DNA of 64,000 nucleotides from NCBI GenBank assembly GCA_037962975.1, contig CM075674.1:89420501-89484500 (forward strand), written 5' to 3'. The translations under genes were made by a program, and so were the position numbers. This document shows positions 11,411-23,160 of this stretch, piece by piece (positions within the stretch are counted from its first letter, which is position 1; the number at the start of each line of letters is the position of its first letter). The notes under the pieces are model-generated. The model saw only the letters and a list, made by a program, of their open reading frames with translations, did not search any database and had not been told where the DNA came from. This DNA comes from Clitoria ternatea (lineage: Eukaryota; Streptophyta; Magnoliopsida; Fabales; Fabaceae).

Positions 11411-12359
11411 TAGAGCCAAGAACTGAGAAAAAATATGTTCAGAGAGGAGCAGAGGAATTGTTGGAGCAGAGAAGCAGTGGACAGCAGAAGAATTCCGGAG
11501 GAGCGTCATTCCGGGTTCGGTCTTTATTTTGTTTTAATTATGGAGGGCTAAAACCCTTAGATTGATTTTCTTGGAGGTTAATGTAATGTTTTTTTGAGGT
11601 TTTGATTTTTAATATATTTCCTTGTTGTTAAACTCTTCATAATTTTAGCTCAATTATTTAATGTCTATTCGATTTAATTAAGTTGTATGCTTAATCAATT
11701 TAATTAAACAGTTAGAATTAAATAAAAATTATATTAAGATAGATTAAGAAATATACATGCTTAATGAATGTTTCAAAAATCAATCTTAATAGTTGTGGTT
11801 TGCTTAATTCCATAACGTTGAAGCTAGTTTATGTATGTAGGCGATGTTCTATGTATGTTCAATAATTCCTAGAATTTAAAATCTTGACTCCTTTTGCTTA
11901 ATTAGGATGCTTGATTAAAATCTTCATTTTATGAAAGTAAAGGAATTATGAATTAAAAGACGCTTAGTTGATTAATTCAAATTGAACTAAGGGATTGACA
12001 GTAAGGAAATGTATAGAAACCTTTTCAAATCCAAGGATAAAATAAATTACAATACTCCAAGAAAATCAATCGTTCGTTATTTACTTGTTCTACACTCATT
12101 TTGTATTTTGTATTCTGTTTTAAATTTCTGTGACAATCAAACAAACCCCCCCAATTATATGCTTGTTGAACTTCTTTCTGTAAAAAAATTAAATTTTAGT
12201 TGTTGAATTTTTAATTGTTAAAATTAGTTTAAGACTTGATTTTCCTAAATTTTAGTGTTGATCCTTGAGAGAAAGACCTAGGTTGACACCCTAGTACTAC
12301 ATTAATTAATTAATTTTAATGTACTAATTTGACGGGACAACGACACCCACGTCAAATTT

Positions 12360-12379
12360 TGGCGCCGCCGCCGGGGATC
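12360..12379 (+). promoter_or_regulatory. Primer-binding site, tRNA-Asp type
   Basis: TGGCGCCGCCGCCGGGGATC begins five bases after the LTR end. It resembles the TGGCGCCGTTGCCGGGGA site of Athila elements, which pairs with the 3' end of tRNA-Asp. Confidence 0.8.
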
Positions 12380-12535
12380 AACGATCTTTAGGAAAATTGT
12401 TGTTTTAAATTAAATTTTTTTAATTTAAAAAAAATAAAAAATAAAATATTTTGTTTGTATGTTTGTTTAATTTTATTTCTTTTGCATGATTTAGGATTTT
12501 TATGATATATTACTCATGATCAAATATCTTGTTGT

Positions 12536-14280
12536 ATGCTTTGTATGACTAGAAGAACTTTTGAGCATTTATATTCATTTGATCCTGAAATTGAAAGAAC
12601 TTTTCATAGGTTAATTAGAGAAGCTAGATTTAATAATAACTTTGTTGATATTGATAGTGATAGTATTTTTTCTGAATCTGTTGAAAGTACTACTGCTAGT
12701 TTTTCTGATATGGCTGAACCTCGTGAGAGAACTCTTAGAAAACTAGCTGCACCTGAATTCACATACGAAAGTTTGTGTATTCAATATCCTGATGAGGATG
12801 TCCCTTTATTCTTAAGACCGGACTTATACACTTGTTGCCTAAGTTTCATGGTCTTGCGGGTGAAGATCCGCACAAACACTTCAAAGAATTCCACATTGTG
12901 TGTTCCACAATGAAACCCCAAAACGTTCAAGAAGACCATATCTATCTTAAAGCGTTTCCTCATTCTTTAGAGGGTGTTGCTAAGGATTGGTTGTACCACC
13001 TTGCTCCAAGATCAATCACAAGTTGGAATGACTTAAAGAAAATGTTCTTGGAAAAATTCTTTCCTGCCTCTAGAACAACTGCAATCCGTAAGGATATATC
13101 TGGCATTAGGCAACTCTCTGGAGAAAGTCTTTATGAATATTGGGAGAGATTTAAAAAACTCTGTGCAAGTTGCCCTCACCACCAAATTTTTGAACAACTT
13201 CTTCTTCAGTACTTCTATGAAGGTCTGCACCACGTTGATCATAACATGATTGATGCGGCAAGTGGAGGAGCTTTAGGAGATATGACTGCTGCTGAAGCAA
13301 GAAACCTGATTGAAAAGATGGCATCTAACTCTCAACAATTTGGTGTGAGAAATGATTCTTTCAAACCCATGTTTGATTCCAATTCTAGTTCATCTGGAAT
13401 TAAATTAGAGAGCAAACTTGATGCTCTCACCACTCTGGTCACACAATTAGCAGTAAATCAAAAATCCATGACTGCTAAAGTATGTGGCATTTGCTCTTCA
13501 TAAGAGCACCCCACTGATTGTTGTCCTTCTTTACAAGAGAAGGATAATAATAGTCCCCAAGCCTATGTAGCCAATATCTACCATGATAGACCTCCACCAC
13601 AACAGCAACAAAACCATGACCTTTCCACCAATAGATACAACCCAGGTTGGAGGAACCATCCAAACTTGAGATGGGGTAACCAACAACAAAATTCCCAACC
13701 CCCATTTCAAAACAATGCACCAACCTTCCAAAGACCTACACCTCAACCATCCACAAGTGGCCCTTCTTTGGAGGATCTGATGAAACAAATGGCTGCACAG
13801 AATTTGGAGTATCAATAGAGGAATGATGCCACCATCTAGAGTTTAAGCAACCAAATTGGGCAATTAGCTTCATCGCTGAGCCAGTTACAGTCTCAGAACT
13901 CTGACAAATTACCATCTCAACCAGCTGCAAATCCAAGAAATGTGAGCGTAATTCAGTTAAGATCAGGTAAGAACCTTGAAGTACCCATACCCAAGGAACC
14001 TGAGAAACAAACAACTGAGTCTGTAATAGTTGAGAATGATGTACCCTCTTCAAGCAAATCTGAGATACAACCACCCCAAATTCCACCTCATATCCCTCTT
14101 CCTTTCCCACCAAAAGCAATTCCAAGTAAGAAGATGGAAGAAGTGGACAAAGAAATTTTGGATACTTTTAGGAAAGTGGAAGTGAATATACCTCTTCTTG
14201 ATGCAATCAAGCAAATACCCAAGTATGCCAAATTTCTGAAAGAGCTGTGTACTCACAAGAGGAGACTCAAGGGTAATTAA
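12536..14280 (+). pseudogene. Athila gag, broken
   Basis: The N-terminal frame begins at 12536 with MTRRTFEHLY at its fourth residue. Near 12820-12832 the frame shifts by one base, after which the typical plant retrotransposon gag core follows (KFHGLAGEDPHKHFKEFH, then DWLYHLAPRSITSWNDLKK). A CGICSS-EHPTDCCP zinc-binding motif contains a TAA stop at 13501-13503. Further in-frame stops are TAG at 13816-13818, TAG at 13837-13839 and TAA at 14278-14280, just before protease. Gag would form the particle and bind the genomic RNA. The glutamine/proline-rich segment at about 13590-13780 is normal for this family. Confidence 0.88.
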
Positions 14281-14289
14281 AGGATAAGC

Positions 14290-16223
14290 ATGGGAAGAAA
14301 TGTATCTGCACTGCTTGGTAAGGAAGTTTCAAATATTCCTGAGAAATGCAAAGATCCAGGTACGTTTACTATACCCTGCATCATAGGCAACAACAAATTT
14401 GAAAATTGCATGTTAGATTTAGGAGCTTCAATAAATGTTATGCCTATGTCTGTTTTCAAATCTCTATCTCTTGGAAATTTACAACCTACCGGTGTAGTGA
14501 TTCAACTAGCCAATAGAAGTACTGCTTACCCTGCTGGAGTCATAGAGGATGTTTTGGTTCAGGTAGAACAACTTGTTTTCCCTGCTGACTTTTTCCTACT
14601 TGATATGGAAGAAGGTATGTCTCACATTCCTGTTCCTATCATTTTAGGAAGACCATTTTTGAAAACAGCCCGAACCAAAATAGATGTTCATTCTGGAACT
14701 CTCTCTATGGAATTTGGTGATACAAGAGTTCAATTCAGTATTCTTGATGCTATGAAATACCCATCGGAAGATCATTCTATTTTTCATATTGACATTATGC
14801 ATGAATTAGTTTGTGAATATCTTTCTAATACCTTTCAAAATGTTGATTTGGAATGCATAGATGATTCAAACAAATGTTTTGCATGCAATGATTCTGGAAG
14901 TTGTGATATTTGTGCTGAGATTGATAAATACATAATTTCTGATTTAGAGTTTTTAGATATACCTGTTAACCATAAGGAGCTGAATGCGGGATTTCAAGAA
15001 AACTCTAACAAAATTTTTAAGGTGCAAGCAGCGGAATCAAAATCTACTTTGTTAGTTCCATCTGTTTTGCAGGAACCCAAGTTAGAATTGAAACCCCTAC
15101 CTGAGCACCTAAAGTATGTATACTTAGGGGATGATGAGCAGCTCCCGGTGATAATTTCCACTTCTCTTGATGAAAATCAAGAAGAAAAATTGTTGCAGGT
15201 ATTGAAAAGACATAAGAAGGCTATAGGATGGACATTGGCAGACATACCTGGAATTAGCCCATCCATGTGCATGCATAGAATATTTCTGGAGGAAAATACT
15301 AAAGCAGTAAGACAGCCCCAGAAGAGACTCAACCCTGTAATCCTTGATGTGGTTAAGAAAGAGATTACCAAGCTTCTACAAGCAGGAATCATTTATCCTA
15401 TCTCTGATAGCCGATGGGTGAGTCCAATTCAAGTGGTTTCTAAGAAAACAGGGATCATAGTTGTGAAGAATGAGAAGAATGAGTTGATCCCAACTAGAGT
15501 GCAGAATAGTTGGAGAGTCTGTATTGATTATAGGAGACTTAACCAAGCAACCAAGACCATTTTCCTTTACCCTTTATTGATCAAATGCTTGAGCGTCTCG
15601 CAGGTAAGTCTCACTACTGTTTTCTTGATGGATTCTCTGGATATTTTCAGATTCATATTGCACCTGAGGATCAAGAAAAAACCATATTCACCTGTCCCTT
15701 TGGCACATTTGCTTATAGAAAAATGCCCTTTGGCCTATGCAATGCTCCTGGAACCTTTCAAAGATACATGATAAGTATTTTTCATGATTTCATTGAAAAT
15801 TGCATAGAGGTGTTTATGGATGATTTTACTGTTTATGGATCTTCATTTAATGCATGCCTTGAAAGTTTGGATAAAGTTTTAAACAGGTGTATTGAAACTA
15901 ACCTTGTCTTGAACTATGAAAAATGTCATTTTATGGTAAAACAAGGAATAGTTTTAGGGCATGTAATCTCTGAGAAAGGAATTGAGGTAGACCCTGCCAA
16001 GGTAGAAGTTATATCACATTTACCTTACCCCTCTTGTGTTCGAGAGGTTCGTTCTTTTCTTGGTCATGCAGGTTTCTACAGGAGATTCATAAAGGATTTC
16101 AGCAAGAAGGCTAGGCCACTATCCAGTCTGCTTCAAAAGGATGTGGCATTTGAGTTTGATGAAAAGTGTAAGGAGGCTTTTAATTGCCTCAAGCAAGCAT
16201 TGACCACTACCCCAATAATCTAA
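14290..16223 (+). pseudogene. Athila pol: protease and reverse transcriptase, broken
   Basis: It continues the gag frame. The aspartic protease active site DLGASINVMP lies at about 14416-14445. The RT segment starts near 15100 (LPEHLKYVYLGDDEQLPV) and has SWRVCIDYRRLNQATK. Near 15555-15565 a one-base-equivalent frameshift moves the rest to another frame. After it come FLDGFSGYFQIHIAPEDQ, FGTFAYRKMPFGLCNAPGTF and the catalytic FMDDF (aspartates at 15819-15824). A TAA at 16221-16223 replaces a probable glutamine codon before the RNase H domain. All RT core motifs are visible, but in two frames. Confidence 0.9.
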
Positions 16224-17996
16224 GCACCTGATTGGACAGCCCCATTTGAATTGATGTGTGATGCCTCTAATTATGCATTGGGATCTGTCCTTGGTCAAAA
16301 GATTGACAAGCAACCTAGAGTCATCTACTATGCATCTAAAAATTTAGATGCTGCCCAGGTAAATTACACCACCACTGAAAAAGAGTTATTGGCCATTGTT
16401 TTTGCATTAGATAAGTTTAGATCTTACCTACTCGGTTCTCGAGTAGTTGTCTTTACTGACCATGCAGCTCTGAAGTACTTGTTGAAGAAAGGTGAGTCCA
16501 AGCCAAGATTAATTCGTTGGATGCTCTTGCTCCAAGAGTTTGACTTGGAAATTCGTGACAGAAGTGGAACACAAAACCTTGTCGCAGACCATTTAAGCAG
16601 AATTGAGAATGCTCCTGATTCGGCACCTATTCAGGACCAATTTCCCGATGAACACCTCATGAGTATTTCTAACTCTTTTGATACACCTTGGTTTGCTAAC
16701 ATTGTAAATTATCTTATTGCTTCTGTTTTTCCACCATATGCATCCAGAAAACAAATTTCAAAATTAAAAAGTGATGCAAAATATTATATATGGGATGACC
16801 CGTATTTGTGGAAGTTGTGTAATGATCAGGTGATTCGAAGATGCATTCCTGATCAAGAGATAGAATCAGTTCTTCGATTCTATCATGCCTCGCCAGTTGG
16901 TGGACATTTTAGTCCACAAAGAACAATAAGGAAGGTGTTGGACTCTAGTTTATACTGGCCCACCATTTTTAGGGATGCATGGAGAATTTGCAACACCTGT
17001 GAGAAATGCCAAAGAACTGGAAACGCTATCACATGGCGTCAACAGATGCCTCAGCAACCTATGTTGTTTTGTGAAGTATTTGATGTTTGGGGCATTGATT
17101 TTATGGGCCCATTTCCTCCATCTTTTGGTTTTACTTACATTTTATTGGTTGTAGATTATGTTTCTAAATGGGTGGAAGCTAAAGCCACCAGAACTAATGA
17201 TGCTCGAGTTGTTGTGGATTTTGTTAGATCTCAAATTTTTTACAGGTTTGGCATTCCAAGAGCAATCATTAGTGATCAAGGAACACATTTATGCAACAGG
17301 ACCATCCAAGCTATGCTCAGAAAGTATGGGGTTATTCATAGAGTTTCTACTCCATATCACCCCCAAACCAATGGACAAGCAGAAGTCTCTAACAGAGAAA
17401 TCAAAAGAATCTTGGAGAAGATAGTACAGCCTAACAGAAAAGATTGGAGCAGGAAACTGGATGATGCTCTTTGGGCACATAGAATAGCTTTTAAGGCACC
17501 TATAGGAATGTCTCCCTATAGAATTGTTTTTGGTAAAGCATGTCATCTTCCAGTGGAGATTGAGCATCGTGCTTATTGGGCTGTAAAAGCTTGCAACTTA
17601 GCACTTGATCAAGCAGGTGAAGAAAGGAAATTACAACTGAATGAGCTTGATGAGATCCGTTTGGCAGCCTATGAGAATTCAAAATTCTACAAGGAGAAAA
17701 CAAGGAAATTCCATGATAGCTCAATAGCTAGAAAGGATTTTACTGCTGGACAGAAAGTGCTACTGTTCAATTCCCGGTTGAAACTGATGGCCGGAAAATT
17801 GCACTCCAAATGGGAAGGACCTTTCATTGTTACTAATGTATTTCCCTATGGAGCTGTGGAAATAAAAAGTGAAAACTCCAATAAAAGCTTCAAGGTTAAT
17901 GGACAACGTTTGAAGCCATTTCATGAGAATCCTTCACTTGTAGATGTCATAATGGAGGAACATAATTTGGGGGAACCACTTCTTGATCCCCCTTGA
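16224..17996 (+). pseudogene. Athila pol: RNase H and integrase
   Basis: This segment itself has no stop and runs to TGA at 17994-17996. Counting from Met 16251, the RNase H acidic residues are in CDAS (D4), TEKE (43-45), FTDH (D70) and ADHLSR (D113). The integrase zinc finger uses H212, H219, C250 and C253. The DD35E triad is GID (D283), SDQGTH (D342) and AEVSNRE (E378), with 35 residues between the last two. A C-terminal domain with KWEGPF follows and no chromodomain is seen. It is cut off from upstream pol by the stop at 16221, so it cannot be translated as part of the polyprotein. Confidence 0.92.
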
Positions 17997-19407
17997 GGGA
18001 GTTTTTCTTACCCATCTTTTTACTTTTTCATTATATTGTCTATTTTGTATGCTCTGTCTTACATTGAGGACAATGTATGATTTAAGTGTGGGGGTGGGAA
18101 TATCCTTGTATGTTGTTGTGTGTTGTTTTCATTGTGTGAATTTGTGATTAATTTTGTGTGACTATTTTTCAAAAAAAAATAAAATAAAATAATATATATA
18201 TATATATATATATAAAAGTAAAAAAAAAATTTTAAAAAAATTATGTGTGTTTTTGTTTTAAAAGGCATGTTTTATTGGAATTTTAAGATATGCATGAGTA
18301 ACAGGTAAATTCTCTCATGTCTGATATAAGCTTAATGATATGTTATGATTTGAACTCAAACATTTTTGGTATGTTGAGAATGACATGATAATTGAGAGAT
18401 GATCATATATGATGGAATTATACCTTGTGAGATTTTTGAGCCTTAAAAATTTTGATGGATCACTTTAAACCATCTTAATTCTTTCATGTGTGATTAATTC
18501 CTGAATGCTTACATCCTAATTTTTGTCTTGTTTCTTGATGATACTTGAAACTCATATGAATGTATTTAAAATGACACAGGCATTTTGTTCAATTGAGCCA
18601 CTAGCCATATAAGCTTACCATGAATAAATCATCCTTTGTTAGCCCTTTTGAGCCTATTTAACCATTTCTTTGTTGCAGCTCAAATAAGCCATGAAAAAAA
18701 AACCAAAAATATACCTACCTTAAGGAATATATTGGAGCTTTAGAATCAAGTCAAAAACAGGCATTCAAATAAGTTTGGGGGTGTGCAAAAAGGAGTCGCA
18801 ACTCTTCTTTCAAGTGTTATGCAATCACATAAGAAAAGATAAAAAAATGATGAATAAATAAAAAGAAATATTTTGATGATTGCGACCAAAAGAAATTGGA
18901 ACACAAAGTGTTATATCCTCATGCTTACCTGTAAAATTATTTGCTCCTTATTATTTTTGGTACTTACCATAATCCTAAAAATTTTACCATCCATTTTAAC
19001 CTTGAACACATTACAACCTTGGAAAGCCCTGTTGATCTATACATGCATTTGTGTTGATTGTGGAATTGAGAAACTTGCCAAATTTTTGGACTGTCTGTTT
19101 TTCAGGAAATGTTTTGAGAGTATACACAAACCCAAAACACTTGAGAGTTGAGAGTATGTCTTGTGAGGTTCTGTCACTTATGATTTTTCTTTCAGTTTGA
19201 TTTAATTCTCACATGTCTAAGTGTTTGGATGATTTTTATACATATCTTAATGCTCTGTATCTACATGTCAGATAACTCCTGTATCTCTGTATATTTTAAA
19301 ACTCAATAATATGCATGCCAATTCTGCGTGTTTACTATTTTAACATTTTTTTTCAATAAAGTGTAAAATTTGTTTTCATTTTGATTTTGCCTAGGAGTGC
19401 AAAAGAG
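17997..19407 (+). other. Non-coding 3' region of the Athila element
   Basis: About 1.4 kb between integrase and the polypurine tract. It opens with ATTGAGGACAATGTATG and AAGTGTGGGGGTGGG, which resemble the start of the 3' region in Athila elements, and has an (AT)n/A-rich stretch at 18170-18240. Some Athila relatives carry an envelope-like ORF here. The longest frame is 92 codons (18873-19151) without a recognisable motif, so no env is present. Confidence 0.7.
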
Positions 19408-19423
19408 TAAGTGTGGGGGTATT
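19408..19423 (+). promoter_or_regulatory. Polypurine tract region
   Basis: AAGTGTGGGGGTATTT immediately precedes the right LTR, in the place where plus-strand DNA priming occurs. The purine run is interrupted by a few T residues, as in related elements. Confidence 0.6.
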
Positions 19424-21781
19424 TGATGACACATCTTTTTACCATTAATTACTTACTATGTTTGTCTGTTTTATTTACTGTTAAATCCTAATAAATGTGT
19501 TTTAGCGTAAATTGTCAGTAATCTCCATTTGTAATTTTTATTTCACTATTTGTTAGTAATCACTGTTTTCTTATTTTTACTGTTACTATTGAGTGTTGAA
19601 TTTTATGATTTCTGTTTTCTTTTACTTTTACTGTTTACTAGTGATTGCTGTTTCCAATTTCTACTGTTTTTGTTTAGTTTGTGTTAATTAGTATGTTTAA
19701 AATAAATTAAGCTTTCATCCTAAAATAAAATCTATTGAATTAACTAAGTTTAATTTGATTTTATTTTATTTTACAGGTTATCAAATTATTGGAAGCTTCA
19801 TGAGTATTTTGCAAATAAATTACTCTCCTCCAAGTACAAATTCACATTAATTACTTTTTCTTGACAAGTATATTAATGTGAAATTGTTCAAACCTTATCT
19901 ATGCTTCTAAAATAAACAAAATAAGTTCCTACTTTCTCTCAAGAGTGCCAGCGTAAATTTCAAATGCTGATGGGAATTTATATTCACGTTGGAATGCTTC
20001 TAAGTGCAAGGTTCCTTTGCCTAAAATTTATTTCCAAGAAGCCAAAAGAAGTCCACATGGTCAAAAGCTTCCAAGGACCAAATATTTTATAAAAAAATTT
20101 GGAAACTAACTCCATTCATTGAAGAAATTTCGGCTGCACCATGTTCCAATTAATTAAAGCAAACAAATGCATCTCTCTTCTAACTTCTCAAGCTTTTCAC
20201 GTTGAAAAGTCACACAAGGGTCCATTGCTTCAAATAATTTTTAAAAACAAAACACCTCCTTCTTTCACGTTGGAAAGCTTTCAAGAAGGGGTCCATGTTC
20301 CTAATATTTTATGCAAGGTTTGTATCCATTTCCAATTGGTAACACGGCTGCAGCAAAGGAATAAGGCTCCATGTCAATTATTCAATACAAACAAAGGCAA
20401 AAGGAACACATGGGTCCACGTGAGTTGCTACTGTTTTGGACAGAAACTAACATGAAAGGAAGTGAATAAAGTGGAGCTGGACAACAAAGAAATAAATAGA
20501 TAAAAGGAATGGAATTTATGTAAAAAGCTGACAGCAAACAGCAAGAAATGGAACAGCAAACAGCAGGGAATATTGAACAGCAACAGCAATAGAATGGACA
20601 ACTTATTAACATGAATAATGCTAGCTGATGGGCAACATAATTCTAGACAGCAAAACAACAAATTTTAAAGTTAAATGCTGCTGGAAAATGGGCAAAGTGA
20701 ATGGAGCTAAACAGACAGAAATGGAAGGCAAAATGGCATGTTTCCTTGGTACAAGAAATGGCAACGTGAAGCACCATGGGCAAGGTAATGGGCTGAATTA
20801 ATTTGCCTAAAAATTCAGCCAAGAAAGCTCTATAAATTAGAGCCAAGAACTGAGAAAAAATATGTTCAGAGAGGAACAGAGGAATTGTTGGAGCAGAGAA
20901 GCAGTGGACAGCAGAAGAATTCCGGAGGAGCGTCATTCCGGGTTCGGTCTTTATTTTGTTTTAATTATGGAGGGCTAAAACCCTTAGATTGATTTTCTTG
21001 GAGGTTAATGTAATGTTATTTTTGAGGTTTTGATTTTTAATATATTTCCTTGTTGTTAAACTCTTCATAATTTTAGCTCAATTATTTAATGTCTATTCGG
21101 TTTAATTAAGTTGTATGCTTAATCAATTTAATTAAACAGTTAGAATTAAATAAAAATTATATTAAGATAGATTAAGAAATATACATGCTTAATGAATGTT
21201 TCAAAAATCAATCTTAATAGTTGTGGTTTGCTTAGTTCCATAACGTTGAAGCTAGTTTATGTATGTAGGCGATGTTCTATGTATGTTCAATAATTCCTAG
21301 AATTTAAAATCTTGACTCCTTTTGCTTAATTAGGATGCTTGATTAAAATCTTCATTTTATGAAAGTAAAGGAATTATGAATTAAAAGACGCTTAGTTGAT
21401 TAATTCAAATTGAACTAAGGGATTGACAGTAAGGAAATGTATAGAAACCTTTTCAAATCCAAGGATAAAATAAATTACAATACTCCAAGAAAATCAATCG
21501 TTCGTTATTTACTTGCTCTACACTCATTTTGTATTTTGTATTCTGTTTTAAATTTCTGTGACAATCAAACAACCCCCCCAATTATATGCTTGTTGAACTT
21601 CTTTCTGTAAAAAAATTAAATTTTAGTTGTTGAATTTTTAATTGTTAAAATTAGTTTAAGACTTGATTTTCCTAAATTTTAGTGTTGATCCTTGAGAGAA
21701 CGACCTAGGTTGACACCCTAGTACTACATTAATTAATTAATTTTAATGTACTAATTTGACGGGACAATGACACCCACGTCA
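19424..21781 (+). repeat. Right LTR
   Basis: 2358 bp, starting TGATGACACATC and ending CACCCACGTCA. It is nearly identical to the left LTR apart from scattered substitutions, a few small indels and the absence of the plastid insertion. TATA box at 20831-20837. Confidence 0.95.
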
Positions 21782-21786
21782 AAGAG
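21782..21786. repeat. Target-site duplication AAGAG, right copy
   Basis: Matches 9363-9367 exactly. Confidence 0.92.
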
Positions 21787-23160
21787 TTACCGAGTTATGT
21801 CTCCGAGTGAGGCATTTCCGAGTGGGTTGCTTCCGAGAGATGTACTTCCGAGTGAAGAAAGGCTCTGACCTGGAATGAGCCTCTTTCGGGCAGAGACTCT
21901 CTCAAGGTCCATACTTCCGAGTGGGATATCTCTGAGTGAGGCATTTCCGAGTGGGTTGCTTCCGAAAGATGTACTTCCGAGTGAAGAAAGGCTCTAACCT
22001 GGAATGAGCCTCTTTTGGCCAGACTCTCTCAAGGTCCCTACTTCTGAGTGGGATGTCTCTGAGTGACGTATGTTCGAGTGGGTTGCTTCCAAGGAAATTA
22101 CTTCTGAGCGAAGAAAGCCTCTGGCTATGAAGAGTACTTTTCGGGCAAAGATACATCCAAATAAGCAATTTCTGAGTGGGTTGATTCCGAGGGAAGCCAT
22201 TCCGAGCGAAAAGAGACTGACTTTGAATGAGTACCTCTCGGACGGAGATACGTCTGAGTGGAGAATTCCCGATTAAAGCCATTCTGAATGAAAAATGGCT
22301 CTGACGTCGAATGAGTACCTCTCGAGTGGAGATACGTCCAAGTGAAGAATTCCTGATTGAAGCTATTCTGAACGAAAAGTGAGTGACTTCGGATGAGTGC
22401 TTTTTCTAGGCTGAGATGCTTCCGAGTGGACATTCCCGAGTGAATTGATTCTGAATGAAAAGGGCTCTGAACTTTGAAGGATCACTTTTCGGGCAGACAT
22501 TTCCAAGTTCCATACTTCCGAGTGAGGTGTCTCCGAGTGAGACATTTCTGAGCGGGTCATTTCAAGGGAATTACTTCCGAGCAAAGAAAGGCTCTGACTA
22601 TGAATGAGTATTTTCTGGGCAAAGATATATCCGAGTAGGATGTCTCCGAGTGATATATTTCCGAGTGGGTCACTTCCAAGAGATGTACTTCCAAGCGAAA
22701 AAAGACTTTGATTTTAAAGGAGTACCTCCCAGGCGGAGACACATTTGAGTAAAGAATTTCCGAGTGAATCAATTTTGAACAAAAATTGACTGACTTCGAA
22801 AGAGCTCTTTCCGGAGAGATATTTCTGAGTAAGGTGTCTCCGAGTGAGACATTTCTGAGTAGGTCACTCGGGGAAAGAAAGACTGACTATGAATGAGTGC
22901 TTCAAGCAGAAATATTTTCGAGTGAATCATCTCTGAGTGAAGTGATTCTAAACGAAAAGAGGCTCTGATGAATACTTCTCGGAAAGAGATATTTCCGAGT
23001 GAGTCAGACGTTGAAATAGCATTTTTTTTTAAGTAGAGATATATCTGAGACATTTCTGAGTCAGTCACTTTTAAAAGAAGAAAGGCTATGACTAAAGTCT
23101 CTCAAGCAGAGATATTTCCGGCTAAAGCACCTCCGAGCAAAGCAATTCTGAACGAAAAAG
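21787..23160. repeat. TTCCGAGTGA minisatellite array, copy I
   Basis: Dozens of variants of TTCCGAGTGA or TTCTGAGTGA occur at short, mostly 15-bp-related spacing. A higher-order unit of about 126-129 bp is visible at the start: GGCATTTCCGAGTGGGTTGC recurs at 21811 and 21940, and a diverged copy at about 22066. Each unit includes GAAGAAAGGCTCTGAC and a CTTTCGGGCAGAGA-like segment. Many frames stay open on the minus strand (for example 21902-22282 and 22125-22433) because the unit length is a multiple of three. They are repeat artefacts, not genes. Confidence 0.85.

Larger units (their letters stand above)
9368..12354 (+). repeat. Left LTR, interrupted by plastid DNA
   Basis: It starts TGATGACACATC and ends CACCCACGTCA. 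It is 2987 bp long because of a foreign block at 9802-10471; without that it matches the 2358-bp right LTR. A TATA box (TATAAAT) lies at 11404-11410, so transcription would start shortly after. Frames read from this LTR (for example 10955-11509 on the minus strand) are chance frames, and the same ones recur in the right LTR. Confidence 0.93.
9368..21781 (+). mobile_element. Complete Athila-type Ty3/gypsy LTR retrotransposon
   Basis: Full element of 12.4 kb: left LTR, PBS, gag, pol (PR-RT-RH-INT), a 1.4-kb non-coding 3' region, polypurine tract and right LTR, flanked by AAGAG. The domain order with integrase last is Ty3/gypsy. The PBS type, the gag sequence and the lack of a chromodomain fit the Athila lineage; I recall the soybean Diaspora family as similar but could not compare. 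Every coding part is interrupted, so the copy cannot make its own proteins. By hand the LTRs differ by roughly 25-30 substitutions over about 2.3 kb. Confidence 0.93.

Noticed and set aside
10955..11509. 184-codon minus-strand frame rich in C, F and L
   Set aside because: It lies inside the left LTR. The right LTR has the same stretch broken into shorter frames, so it is a chance frame.
17158..17724. Alternative frames overlapping integrase on both strands
   Set aside because: They are shadows of the pol frame, whose catalytic residues are all in the frame at 16224-17996.
21787..23160. CRISPR-like repeat-spacer array
   Set aside because: Repeats are about 10 bp and degenerate, spacers are related to each other, there are no cas genes, and the DNA is plant nuclear.
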